From the NCBI GenBank assembly GCA_003577305.1, contig QEVL01000014.1, positions 1 to 64,000 on the forward strand: 64,000 nucleotides of DNA, written 5' to 3'. Made by a program: the position numbers and the translations under genes. Positions within the stretch are counted from its first letter, which is position 1. The number at the start of each line of letters is the position of its first letter. This document shows positions 35,925 to 44,683 of the stretch, piece by piece. Source of the stretch: Burkholderiales bacterium (lineage in GTDB: Bacteria; Pseudomonadota; Gammaproteobacteria; Burkholderiales; Burkholderiaceae_E). The notes beneath the pieces were generated by a model. It saw only the letters and a list, made by a program, of their open reading frames with translations. It was not told the origin of the DNA and searched no databases.

Positions 35925-36110
35925 CTAATTCTTCCCGGATTCGCGTTCCATGAGGGACTTCCGGCTGGGCACCGGCAGGAAATTCGTTGGTCGTGCCGAA
36001 CTGCGGGTCGACGAAATCTCGTCCATGCGACCGGCGATCATGATCCGCTTCTGATGTAGACCGGCCAGCCGCTCGCCCAAGATTTCGGCGACGGCTTTCT
36101 GCGGCGCGCG
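35925..36110 (-). other. Unrecognised C-terminal-like protein fragment
   Basis: An open minus-strand frame without a start codon reads KAVAEILGERLAGLHQKRIM and ends NFLPVPSRKSLMERESGKN before TAG at 35925-35927. It looks protein-like but I cannot place it. It directly follows the truncated NERD gene in a different frame and may be a remnant of the same or another gene. Confidence 0.35.
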
Positions 36111-36114
36111 CCAC

Positions 36115-36909
36115 TCAACCGGCAGCCTTGAACTCTTCGAGCGCCAGCTGGGTCTTGCCCGCGCCTGCCGTACCGATCACGCGCAGGCGATGCGGCTGCA
36201 TTTCGAAGCTTCGTGCCCAAGTGGTCAGCCCGCCCGAGATCCGCTTGTAGTGCTTGTGTTCGAGCCGGCTGAGCGCGTCCACGCTCGGGGCCACCTGCAC
36301 GACGTCCGAAAGGAACGCGTGGACGTCGCATGCGTCGGGTGGCTCGGCGCCCCCCGTGTCGCGACGGCTCGCGGAACAGGAGCGCTTGTCGAACAGCTGG
36401 AGGATTCGCGACACGAGTTGGTCCCTGCGGCCCGCGTCGATCACCCGCGTCGGGTCGATTGAGGCGGGCGGGGAACCGGACAGGGTGCAGTCGGGCAGGT
36501 AGAGCAGGTGGTCGACGTCCAGCCTTCGTCCCGGGCAGCGGCGCCCGAATTCGCGCATCAGGTTGTGCAGGTTGCGTGTGACCTGCGTGCGCAGGCCCTT
36601 CGCACCCGTGGCGTAGACCTTGACGAGATCGCCATCGGACATCGTCACTGCCCTGTTCGTCTGCTCGATGGCGACGACTTGGCCGAGCCGGCTCACGACG
36701 ACGAAGTCGATCTCGCCGTAGAACGCCGCCCGCGCGTCGGCATCCGCCCAGTGAACACCGTGGTAGACGGTGTACTCGTCGGACCGCTCGCGCTTGCGCC
36801 GCTCGAGCGTCTCGATCTTGCGGGCCGCGTGCCCGCGGCGGGTGGCCGCGTCGGTTTTGTCGGGGATGATCCCAGCGATGGCCTGTCGGCGATGCCGAGG
36901 TCGATATGA
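36115..36909 (-). pseudogene. NERD-domain / P-loop helicase-like gene, remnant
   Basis: The open frame has no start codon upstream of the conserved part: IPDKTDAATRRGHAARKIET and YTVYHGVHWADADARAAFYG come before the first usable GTG (36696). FYGEIDFVVVSRLGQVVAIE is the core of a nuclease-related (NERD) domain, and near the end VIGTAGAGKTQLALEEF is a Walker A of UvrD-like NERD helicases. The frame then stops, so the helicase body (usually several hundred residues) is missing. Both ends are damaged, consistent with a decayed gene in a mobile region. Confidence 0.7.
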
Positions 36910-37036
36910 TTACCAATACGATCGGTCTGCGGGTGCTTCCGATCCGGCATCGAGGCGCCGGTGCAATCCGCAGGGATCGGCCGGGCATCCGATGCCGGCC
37001 CTGCGCCGAACAGCGACGGCCCGATGCCTTGCCTGG

Positions 37037-38977
37037 CTAATGTCCCCTGGAGGCTCTCTTCGCCGCCTGCTCGAGGTCGCGCGCATGCAGCGCCAGCGCG
37101 TAGTCGGAGCCGCTCTGGTCGTAAAAAGTCAGGACAGTGTCTAGGCTCACGAGCAGCAACTTCGCGACGAGAGTGTGCTCGTTCGGATGGCGTCTCAAGT
37201 AGTTACTGGCCACCACATGCCGCAGCGCATGTGGCCCGAAACCGGGGCAATCGGGCACATGGCGCCGGGTTACCGCAATGATATGGCCGTTCATCGTCCG
37301 CCAGACACGTTGAGGGTTACGCGTCGACGGGAACAGATAGCGGCTTCGCGTCGAACCGACGATGTGAGGGAGGTGCTCTCTCAAGTATTCGTCGATGCGC
37401 CCGGTCAGGATGTCCGGTAAGGCGACGTCCACGGTTTCCCCTTCGTCCCGGTGGCGATTCTTCAAGTTGCACGCACTCAATCGGAACTGGCCATGAAGGC
37501 GATAGATGTGGTCGCCACCGGTGCTTCCGTCGCATTGCAGCGTCGCGAGGGTTTCGACACGCAGCGGGATGCAGGTCAAGAGCGCCAGGATGAGGGCGTC
37601 GCGCTTGACGCCCGCACGCCGCACCGAGCCTCGTGGAAGGGTATCGGCTTCTGCGTCGAGCGAGGCGACACCGCGCCAAATCCTCTCGAGAGCATCATCG
37701 CCAGACAGCACGCTCGCGATAGCCGTCTTCGGGTGGCGGCTGCGGCCGGCGAACCGCTTTCGCCATTTCAGACAGATTTCGGAGGTCTTGTCGCAGGCAC
37801 TTACCCAGTCCAGGCGTGCTGTGACCGTCTCAGGCAGAGTCGCCGCGTACTCAGGGTGATGGCGGAGCCATCCGGTGCGCGCGTCCAGCAGCGACAGGAT
37901 GAAGCTCGTCATTCCGAGCGTCTGATTGTTGACTTTTCCAGAGCGCGTGACAACGAAGTCAAAATAGCCGTCGACGGCTTCCGGGACTGCGAGCCAAGCC
38001 AACGTCTGTACCTCCGAGATGGGGTATCCGGCGCCTCCGCGCGTCCTTGCGCGGGCGAGAAAGCCGAGGAGCCCCTGCACCTTGCGACCAATGACTTCTG
38101 CCGACGGGCAAACCCCGCCGGCGATCTTCGTGAGTACGGTGGGCTTGACCCGCGTCATCGTCTCGCTTTTCACACTCCAGCCGGCGCGACGAGAGAGCGG
38201 AACATCAGACGCGATGGTGCCGGTTTGTCGAGCAAGGAGCGATTGCCACTGAGCAAGCAGTGCAGGTGAGAACGCGGTGAGCGGCAGCCGGTACGGGTCT
38301 TGTTGGAGGTCGTGAACGCGCTTGCGGTACGCACTCAGTTGTCCGGACGGCGCGCCGCCGGAATCCGCCCATCGGACGAGGCGCGACAATGTGCCCGATC
38401 CGAGCCCCAGCGTCTTCTCCACCCGCTCGAGCGCGTCGCGGGTTTCCGTGCGCGGTTGACGGCCGCGGAGCCAGTCGCCGAGCGTCATCGGCGACATCGA
38501 TGCCGACGTCGCCAGTCCGCTCTTCGTGAGTCCGGATTCGGAGAATGCGTGCTGCAGCGCTCGCGTAAATGCGCTTGCCGGGCGCGGTTCGACCCGCTCC
38601 CGGCGAGGGTTGGAGACGGAGGCGGCAAGACTGGACCACCAACGCAAATGCCCCCTCATGTCGGCCAGGCGGCGTTCTTTGAATCTTCCCGAGTCCGTCA
38701 TGGCCTTGAGAGTGCCGTCGAACTCCAGGCACAAGTCTGCGTAGGCCGAGTCGTGGTCCTTGCGCCCGAGAATCGCCATGGTCCTGCGCAGAGCCGATTT
38801 CCGGTTGCGCTGAACCTGACCCGCAGGCGTCTGGGCGGCGGCGGTCTCCAGGAGCTGGCGGTAAGTGAGGGTGAAAAGCATCGCGCTTCCATAGACATAG
38901 CGTCCGGGCGCGATCTGCTGCCAACCGGTCAACACGTTATTCGGCGGTAACGGGAAATAACGGTAATTGCTGTACAT
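37037..38977 (-). CDS. Large tyrosine recombinase with internal XRE-like HTH
   Basis: The 646-aa protein starts at ATG 38977 (GGAG 8 nt upstream; a longer frame exists but lacks this). Residues about 137-192 resemble an XRE-type HTH (ESGLTKSGLATSASMSPMTL). The C-terminal third is a tyrosine recombinase: Arg473 in TCIPLRVETLATL, His583 and Arg586 in HALRHVVAS, and the likely nucleophile Tyr619 in TVLTFYDQS. The usual LGH box reads LLLVS, so the second His is not conserved. Unusually long for an integrase. It is divergent from an unknown gene at 39271. No attachment sites could be assigned. Confidence 0.8.
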   Translation of the reverse strand: MYSNYRYFPLPPNNVLTGWQQIAPGRYVYGSAMLFTLTYRQLLETAAAQTPAGQVQRNRKSALRRTMAILGRKDHDSAYADLCLEFDGTLKAMTDSGRFKERRLADMRGHLRWWSSLAASVSNPRRERVEPRPASAFTRALQHAFSESGLTKSGLATSASMSPMTLGDWLRGRQPRTETRDALERVEKTLGLGSGTLSRLVRWADSGGAPSGQLSAYRKRVHDLQQDPYRLPLTAFSPALLAQWQSLLARQTGTIASDVPLSRRAGWSVKSETMTRVKPTVLTKIAGGVCPSAEVIGRKVQGLLGFLARARTRGGAGYPISEVQTLAWLAVPEAVDGYFDFVVTRSGKVNNQTLGMTSFILSLLDARTGWLRHHPEYAATLPETVTARLDWVSACDKTSEICLKWRKRFAGRSRHPKTAIASVLSGDDALERIWRGVASLDAEADTLPRGSVRRAGVKRDALILALLTCIPLRVETLATLQCDGSTGGDHIYRLHGQFRLSACNLKNRHRDEGETVDVALPDILTGRIDEYLREHLPHIVGSTRSRYLFPSTRNPQRVWRTMNGHIIAVTRRHVPDCPGFGPHALRHVVASNYLRRHPNEHTLVAKLLLVSLDTVLTFYDQSGSDYALALHARDLEQAAKRASRGH

Positions 38978-39270
38978 CCTTGATTCTCCAAGGGTTCTTG
39001 CGGTAACGAGTACGGATGGGCCACTGGCACCCATCGCGTCGTCCCGTTACGTCCCTTGGCATTGGCCTCAATTGGCGACAGCGAAATCGCAACCGCGGAC
39101 GGGGTTCCCCGACCGGGTATGCCTCGTGTAGCGAGCGCGGTTCATACGCACCCCTGGAACAGGCTAAGAGCAGTCGTCGCCGCGCGATCGCGCCGCTGCA
39201 TGCCCATATAAAACGCAGTCGCTATTCGTATCGAGCGGGTCGTCCGCTCGACACGATTCGAGAGTGGATC

Positions 39271-39903
39271 ATGGGAACAGCGCCTTCGACGCCTTGGCTT
39301 CGCGACCGCGACGGATATCCCATCCTGCCGCCCGGCTACGTTGCGACTCTGAACGAAATAGTGAACCCGAGCGTGACGCTACCGTCCGGGATGGGAAGCC
39401 TTCCCGTCTTAGTCGGTCACTTCGCGTCGCATCCTGTCGGCCTCGATGCGACACAACCGCGGCACGTCGGATGGGGTTGCATTGGCACGGACTCAATACC
39501 GCTGCTTACGTTCCGGATGCAGATTGGGCCGACTCTTGCGTACTGGCTCGCGAATCCGGCCGACCCGCAAACGTGGAAGCTGCTCGACGCCTGGCATGCA
39601 GCAGGAAAGATGGCTCTATCCGCGCACTTTGGCGAAACGCGGCCCATACTCGTCTGGACCTTTCGTATCACACCGCAGTTGAACGCGCTGCGCCGATGGA
39701 CTTCGCAAGCGGGCGACCGTGCGACCGCGGACTTCATATCGCGTGCAGGTCGCGCCCTGCTCGACGGCATCCTATCGAGACTGGCGACATCGGATATCGC
39801 GAGCGTGCAGAAGCTTGAGCACGTCACCGGATGCATCGTCTGTCCTCGGGGAATAGGGACCGTTCGCATCAGTGTGGTGAATGAAGGTGTAACGCTGCAT
39901 TGA
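39271..39903 (+). CDS. Unknown protein, mobile-region gene
   Basis: A 210-aa frame from ATG 39271, soluble, with no motif I recognise. It contains DRDGYPILPPGYVATLNEIV and WKLLDAWHAAGKMALSAHFG. A 13-bp gap separates it from the small HTH gene, so both are likely one transcript divergent from the large recombinase. The 236 bp before it hold AT-rich TATAAA at 39208, a possible -10 element, but no clear -35. Confidence 0.6.
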   Translation: MGTAPSTPWLRDRDGYPILPPGYVATLNEIVNPSVTLPSGMGSLPVLVGHFASHPVGLDATQPRHVGWGCIGTDSIPLLTFRMQIGPTLAYWLANPADPQTWKLLDAWHAAGKMALSAHFGETRPILVWTFRITPQLNALRRWTSQAGDRATADFISRAGRALLDGILSRLATSDIASVQKLEHVTGCIVCPRGIGTVRISVVNEGVTLH

Positions 39904-39916
39904 CCGGGAGTCACTG

Positions 39917-40141
39917 ATGAGCACAATCTTCGGCATCGAAGTCATCTCGCTTCGCGAGCTCGCTGTGGCTCTCGATGTCACGCCCCGTGCAGTGCAGAAA
40001 TGGGTTGCCGCCGGCCGATTCCCCCATCCGCTGGCCATCGGTCGCAACCGAGTCTGGAGGAAAGATGACGTACGCGTGTGGCTCGAGCGGAAGTTTGCGG
40101 AAGCACCGAGTGAAACGCTCCCGCGCAGCCGCGGTGCGTGA
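39917..40141 (+). CDS. Small HTH protein, excisionase/AlpA-like
   Basis: This 74-aa protein has a MerR-like HTH_17 fold pattern: ISLRELAVALDVTPRAVQKW, then VAAGRFPHPLAIGRNRVWRK with the basic wing. Such small proteins serve as excisionases or regulators of integrase genes. GGGAG stands 7 nt before the ATG. It lies between the two recombinase genes of the region. Confidence 0.8.
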   Translation: MSTIFGIEVISLRELAVALDVTPRAVQKWVAAGRFPHPLAIGRNRVWRKDDVRVWLERKFAEAPSETLPRSRGA

Positions 40142-40202
40142 GGGTACGCTCGAGGGAGGGGCACGGCGGCCGCAGTGTAGGGGCGGCCGTGTTGTCGTTC
40201 TA

Positions 40203-40847
40203 CTAGCCGAGGAATGCCGAGATGTCACGCGCATGCACGGCGTCTTCGACCTCGGCGATGTCCGGTCTTTCCCGCCCGAAGGCCCATTGTGCGAAGACGC
40301 TGCGTGCGGCATAGGGCAAGTCTCGCGCACGACAGTAGCGGATCGCGCCATGCCGATAGACGGGTATGCTGACCGGCGCCGGAAGCGGCGGCGCCTCGGT
40401 CGTCCCCCAGGCTTCGTACGCGAGACGTCTTTGCATGACTGACCAGAGCGAGATCGAAGCGGGCGTGTTCGTTGGCGTCAACGAGGCGCATTCCGACATC
40501 GATTCAGCGTCCGGGAGCAGGTGTATTTCCGCGAGATCGCACCGATCGAGCGTGACCGATAGTGCCGCAAGCCGAAGACCGGTCGGGATCCGTGTGACTG
40601 ATTTGCACGCGACAAGTTCCAGGCAGCGTGCGACGAGCGCCACCAGGGGTTCCGACCAGCGCGGATACCCGGGCAGGACCGCCTGGATTGCTTGGTCATC
40701 TCCCGACGGATCTAGCGTTATCGCAAAGTCGGCAACACGTCCCCCGGCCAGGCATTTGATGGTGCCGCGGCGTCGCACGAGGAGCCTCCTTGGGGAGGAG
40801 ACGAACGCGCGAAGCTCGAGCGAGATCTGCAGTTCGCAGGGGTTCAT
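40203..40847 (-). CDS. Unknown protein, last gene of recombinase operon
   Basis: A 214-aa frame coupled by a 4-nt overlap (40844-40847) to the upstream gene. No recognised domain. The middle is rich in Ala/Leu/Cys (ALVARCLELVACKSV), and the C-terminal part has YCRARDLPYAARSVFAQWAF. Base composition matches the operon. Function unknown; presence in the recombinase operon suggests a mobile-element role. Confidence 0.6.
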   Translation of the reverse strand: MNPCELQISLELRAFVSSPRRLLVRRRGTIKCLAGGRVADFAITLDPSGDDQAIQAVLPGYPRWSEPLVALVARCLELVACKSVTRIPTGLRLAALSVTLDRCDLAEIHLLPDAESMSECASLTPTNTPASISLWSVMQRRLAYEAWGTTEAPPLPAPVSIPVYRHGAIRYCRARDLPYAARSVFAQWAFGRERPDIAEVEDAVHARDISAFLG

Positions 40848-41371
40848 GCGGATCGGGGTGGTGAGCTAAGGGCGGCAGCCTGAATTGCCAGGAGAGGCAA
40901 TGGTCGGGGGCTGCGCGCGACCCCGGTGAGCCTGGACAGAAGTTCTTCGGAGGCGGCCTGTCGATACAGGGCCTGCAGGCGATCGATCGCTGGGGACCCA
41001 CCCACGCTCTCCACGTCGCCGCCGCCCGGAAGGGGCGCGGACGCGATTGCATACACGAGCAACGTAATCGACTGAAGCGCCAGGCTCCGGACGTCAACGT
41101 CGTCACCCGCGAGTTCGAGTTGTCGCAGGTCGCGAACGACCGCGAGGAGCCAGGCGTCGGGAAGTGCGGAGGGAAGCGCAGCCTCAGCTCCACCGGACAG
41201 CACCGCGTGGACCAGAGCGTCCAGCGGTGTCACGCCCACCGAGGAAACCCACGGTCTCGGTCCAGGTGCCTCGGGGAGGAGACTTCCTCTTTGCCACGCC
41301 GACGTGGCGGCGGCGAGCTCTGGCCAGAAACCGAAACTCCCGAGTCGGTCAATCAATCGGCTTGAATCCAT
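40844..41371 (-). CDS. Unknown protein, third gene of recombinase operon
   Basis: From ATG 41371 the product is 175 aa (MDSSRLIDRLGSFGFWPEL...); a longer frame to 41518 would run close to the XRE gene but its extra part looks non-coding. Helical, with DDVDVRSLALQSITLLVYAI. No family recognised. It overlaps the following gene by 4 nt. Confidence 0.6.
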   Translation of the reverse strand: MDSSRLIDRLGSFGFWPELAAATSAWQRGSLLPEAPGPRPWVSSVGVTPLDALVHAVLSGGAEAALPSALPDAWLLAVVRDLRQLELAGDDVDVRSLALQSITLLVYAIASAPLPGGGDVESVGGSPAIDRLQALYRQAASEELLSRLTGVARSPRPLPLLAIQAAALSSPPRSA

Positions 41372-41521
41372 GGGTGACACCACGCGCGTGAGATGCGCCA
41401 GAGCTTGCGGGTGGGTCACGGCAGGCGAAAACGCCGAAACTCGTCGTTGACAAATGTGCTGTATTCGGCTCAAGGGGCGATGGGGAACCTTCACGCTGCC
41501 TCGTGACAACTCAGCCAAGGG

Positions 41522-41884
41522 TCAAGGCACCTTGCCAGGATCGCGATGCCGCAATCGTGTCTGAAGCCACCGCCACACCGCCACGCGCTCGTGAATCGGC
41601 GCCTGGGCAAGCAGCACGTAACAGGCGAACTCGAGCGTGGAATGAGCGAGTAGGGAAGCGACCGGCACATCATGGAGTCGTGCGATACGCCCCACGAGCT
41701 CGAGATCTGGTCGTGTCGGCGACTGCTCGAGGCGCCGGATCCTCGCTGTCATCGATTCGGGTTCGGAAGGCGAGAGACGCGCCGCGAGAGATTCGATGCT
41801 CAGGCCGCGCCGCCGGCGCAGATCCCGCAGTCGGTGCGCGACTAGATGTGCCAGCAGCCCCTGCGAGTGCGGGCGCGTACTCAT
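41522..41884 (-). CDS. XRE-family HTH regulator
   Basis: The 120-aa protein has an N-terminal HTH of the XRE type: LRDLRRRRGLSIESLAARLS, followed by RIRRLEQSPTRPDLELVGRI. The helical tail ends in WLQTRLRHRD. It overlaps the recombinase gene by 4 nt (41881-41884), so it is translated with it and may repress the operon. Confidence 0.82.
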   Translation of the reverse strand: MSTRPHSQGLLAHLVAHRLRDLRRRRGLSIESLAARLSPSEPESMTARIRRLEQSPTRPDLELVGRIARLHDVPVASLLAHSTLEFACYVLLAQAPIHERVAVWRWLQTRLRHRDPGKVP

Positions 41885-43218
41885 GCTGTGGCTCTCGAAG
41901 CAGCGCGGTTGCCGTTGAAAATATCAGCGTGCGCGCGAAGCAGTGCGCCCACGCCGACGGGGGCTGCAATGGCGTCGGGTGACATTGCCAGGACCGCCGC
42001 CGCGCTCGGCACCGCCGAGGCCGCGTTAGCTGCCGCTGCGTTGGTGCGGTGGACATTGAGAGCGTCTTGCGCGACCGCGACGATGTCCTGGGGGCGGTCC
42101 CGGAGGTAGCGCTGCAGCATGCGCATGTCGCGATGCGACGAGAACTGCAGCAAGACATGGGTCGAGATACCTGGCGTGCGCGCGAGCCGCGTCAGGAAGG
42201 TCGCGCGAGCGTCATACAGGTGAGCATCGAGAACGCCGGCAGCGGCGAGTACCTGGTGGTTCCACGCTCGCTCGACGGTCTCCTCACTAATGGGCAGCAC
42301 ACGGCCGTCACGTGGGCTCGGAATGCGTTGCAGAAGGGCAACCGCGGCGTCGAGCAAGGGTTGCTTGTGGAGCCTGCCATTCTTGGTCTTGCGGAGCAGC
42401 ATGTAGCGCTCATCGAGATGCACATCAGACCACTGCAAAGCGAGCAGCGACCCCGGGCGGCAGCCGGTGACGAGCATCAATCGGAAGAGCCAGCGCGGGT
42501 AAGCGTTCTTCGCCCGACCCAGCATCGCGTCGATTGCCTCGACTTCGTCTTCGTCGTAGACCCGGTCGCGCTCGGCGTTGCATCGCAGACGGGTGTCCAT
42601 CTTGGCTGCGACGACGGGGTTGCGGGTCAGGGTGGTGAGGCCAAACGTGCGCGCGCGATTGATGATGGCCGACGCAATCGCGAGTTCGCGCGCAATAGTC
42701 GTGTCCTGCACCGGCTCGCCGGTCCACGGCGTGACCTGCCTCCGGCGCCGGCGGATGTACTCCGCGAAGTGCAAGTGGCTGAGCTTAACCAGCGGTACGG
42801 CGGCAAGCCCGAGGTTGCGCACGAGCGCGCGCACGCGGCGTGCGTACTCGTTCGCGTCGCGCGAATGTGGGACGCGCTCGGAGAGATAGCTCTCGGCAGC
42901 CTCGCCGAACGTCAGCCGGGCGTGCCTGGACGGGTCGACGATTGCGTCGCGCGCGCTGTCGTCGTGCAGTTGTGCCTGGATGCGAACCGCCTGGGCCCGG
43001 GTGTCGGCGGCGATGCGCAGCCCCGCCCGCTGGTCGACGACGAGAAACTTGGTTTCGAGCTGGCGCAGGGCGGCCGCGGGGTGACCGCCCGTCGCTAGCT
43101 CGGTGCAATAGGCCTGGGCGGCCTTCTTTTCGTTGATGCTGAACTGCTTGAGCAGGTCAGGGCGCAGGGGGACTTCGACGACGAAAGGCGACCGGTTCTC
43201 GATGTAGGCCACGGGCAA
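41881..43218 (-). CDS. Tyrosine recombinase, first gene of a four-gene operon
   Basis: The 445-aa protein has an N-terminal SAM-like core-binding domain (about 103-195) and a catalytic domain. The catalytic domain has Arg254 in TGCRPGSLLALQW, Arg338 in LYDARATFLTRLA (the His of the usual HxxR box is Tyr), His362 in FSSHRDMRML and nucleophile Tyr371 in LQRYLRD. It reads away from the satellite attachment site at 43337 and is not closely related to either other recombinase in the window. The three following genes are coupled or closely spaced. Confidence 0.85.
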   Translation of the reverse strand: MPVAYIENRSPFVVEVPLRPDLLKQFSINEKKAAQAYCTELATGGHPAAALRQLETKFLVVDQRAGLRIAADTRAQAVRIQAQLHDDSARDAIVDPSRHARLTFGEAAESYLSERVPHSRDANEYARRVRALVRNLGLAAVPLVKLSHLHFAEYIRRRRRQVTPWTGEPVQDTTIARELAIASAIINRARTFGLTTLTRNPVVAAKMDTRLRCNAERDRVYDEDEVEAIDAMLGRAKNAYPRWLFRLMLVTGCRPGSLLALQWSDVHLDERYMLLRKTKNGRLHKQPLLDAAVALLQRIPSPRDGRVLPISEETVERAWNHQVLAAAGVLDAHLYDARATFLTRLARTPGISTHVLLQFSSHRDMRMLQRYLRDRPQDIVAVAQDALNVHRTNAAAANAASAVPSAAAVLAMSPDAIAAPVGVGALLRAHADIFNGNRAASRATA

Positions 43219-43272
43219 CTCCTGAAGGAGCTGCGTCTAGCCATCCCTTTTTATCCCTGCGGGAAAACGCCT

Positions 43273-43336
43273 CTCACGATCGCCCTCACTGGCGCCTGAG
43301 GTCAGTGAGCGCTATCGCCGGGAAGTCCGCTGGACG
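43273..43336. repeat. 64-bp imperfect repeat, copy 2, next to the tRNA attachment site
   Basis: Aligns to 11492-11555 at 49 of 64 positions. Its centre forms the hairpin CTCACTG / CAGTGAG. It directly abuts the left attachment repeat, so before satellite insertion it stood just downstream of the tRNA-Val gene, where it may have been the tRNA terminator. A partial likeness (AGTG.GCGCTATCGC...CCGCT) is also seen at 52307-52333. Confidence 0.6.
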
Positions 43337-43382
43337 CTGGTGGGCGGCACAGGGTTCGAACCTGTGACCCCTGCCGTGTGAA
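43337..43382. repeat. Left attachment repeat (attL), 46 bp of tRNA-Val 3' end
   Basis: Identical to 52349-52394. It contains the tRNA 3' half from the anticodon loop to the CCA end but no 5' half, so it is an attachment scar and not a gene. Confidence 0.93.
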
Positions 43383-43442
43383 TGCGGGGAAATAGTGGTT
43401 TCGCGCACATCCGCGCACAGACTTTCCCTCTGAAACAGTGCT

Positions 43443-43493
43443 TTAGTGTGCGCCGAAATGCGCGTATGATTTGGACAGTTTTTGGACAGTCGG
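43443..43493. repeat. Arm-type-like repeats near the left end of the satellite
   Basis: TTAGTGTGCGC (43443-43453) and a 23-bp block with two TTGGACA units (43471-43493) recur near the right end at 52305-52315 and 52273-52295, the latter with one mismatch. They are just before the integrase start and are candidate binding sites for the integrase or the AlpA-like protein. Confidence 0.6.
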
Positions 43494-43501
43494 ACCAAAT
43501 C

Positions 43502-44683
43502 ATGGCGAAGCACTCGATCACGACGGTCAAGGGCCGGGAGGCGCTCAAGTCGCGCCATGCGCCGTACTGGCATCGCATCAGCAAGGGCGCTTACCTCGGG
43601 TTTCAGAAAACCAGTGCGACTGCGCCGGGGACGTGGGTAGCGCGGTTCCACGACGATGAGGGCCGACAGACGCGACACGCGCTCGGCGGCTTCGGCGACC
43701 TGCCGCCGTCCGATCGTTTCGACGCTGCGAAAGCTGCGGCCGAGGAATGGTTCACGCACAAGGGACGCGGCGGTACCAGCGAGGCCAGGACGGTGCGCGA
43801 CGTGTGCGGGGCATACGTCCAACACCTGCGCGACGAGGGCCGCGAGAACACGGCGAAGGATGCCGAGGGACGGTTCCGGCGATGGGTCTACTCGGACGCG
43901 AAGCTGGCCGCGACCCCGGTCATGAAGCTGACCGCCAAGCAGGTTGACGACTGGCGCAAGAAGCTGCGCAAGACGCTGGCGATCCCCCAGGACAAGGCGA
44001 AGCCGGCGACGAAGCCGCGCACCGATTCGTCGCTGAACCGCGATATGGCCGTGCTCAAGGCCGCGCTTAACCTCGCGGTGGAGAACGGCGACGCAACATC
44101 GGATCACGCCTGGAAGGTGAAACTCAAGCCGGTGAAAGCCGCCGACAACCGGCGCGACGTGTACCTCGACAGCAGGCAGAGGAAGGCGCTGATCGAAGCC
44201 GCGCCGGCCGACCTGGCGAACCTGCTGCGGGCCCTGTGCCTGCTGCCGCTGCGGCCCGGCGCGGTGGCCGCGCTGAATGCGGGGAGCTTCGACAAGCGGC
44301 TCTCGACGCTGGTGGTCGGCAAGGACAAGGCCGGCAACGATCGGCGAATCGCGCTGCCGCCCGCCACGGCTGCATTCTTCGCGGCGCTGGCGAAGAACAA
44401 GCTACCGGCCGCGCCGCTGCTCACCCGCGCCGACGGCAAGCGATGGGACAAAGACGCCTGGAAGTACCCGATCAAGGATGCGGTGAAGGCCGCCAAGCTG
44501 CCCGCGACTGCGACAGCCTATTCGTTGCGTCACTCGACGATCACCGACCTGATCGCGCTGCACAGGTTGCCGACGCTGACGGTCGCGCAGCTATCCGGAA
44601 CGTCGGTGGCGATGATCGAGCGGCACTATGGGCACTTGCTGCAGGATCAGGCGCGTGAGGCGCTCGCGGGGCTGGCGCTGTGA
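43502..44683 (+). CDS. Satellite integrase (tyrosine recombinase)
   Basis: The 393-aa protein starts at ATG 43502, after the arm-type repeats. Earlier in-frame starts would lie in the attachment site. It has an N-terminal DUF4102-like start (TTVKGREALKSRHAPYWHRI), a core-binding domain and the catalytic residues: Arg in LLPLRPGAVAALN, Arg343 in TAYSLRHSTITDL, and Tyr376 in MIERHYGHLL. It catalyses integration in the tRNA-Val gene. Its stop overlaps the next start by 4 nt. Confidence 0.92.
   Translation: MAKHSITTVKGREALKSRHAPYWHRISKGAYLGFQKTSATAPGTWVARFHDDEGRQTRHALGGFGDLPPSDRFDAAKAAAEEWFTHKGRGGTSEARTVRDVCGAYVQHLRDEGRENTAKDAEGRFRRWVYSDAKLAATPVMKLTAKQVDDWRKKLRKTLAIPQDKAKPATKPRTDSSLNRDMAVLKAALNLAVENGDATSDHAWKVKLKPVKAADNRRDVYLDSRQRKALIEAAPADLANLLRALCLLPLRPGAVAALNAGSFDKRLSTLVVGKDKAGNDRRIALPPATAAFFAALAKNKLPAAPLLTRADGKRWDKDAWKYPIKDAVKAAKLPATATAYSLRHSTITDLIALHRLPTLTVAQLSGTSVAMIERHYGHLLQDQAREALAGLAL

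Noticed and set aside
36038-36988. 316-aa minus-strand open frame
   Set aside because: Different frame from the NERD remnant; Arg-rich and without motif.
43340-43382. Second tRNA-Val gene
   Set aside because: Only the 3' half is present; the 5' half and acceptor partner are missing, so it is the attachment scar.
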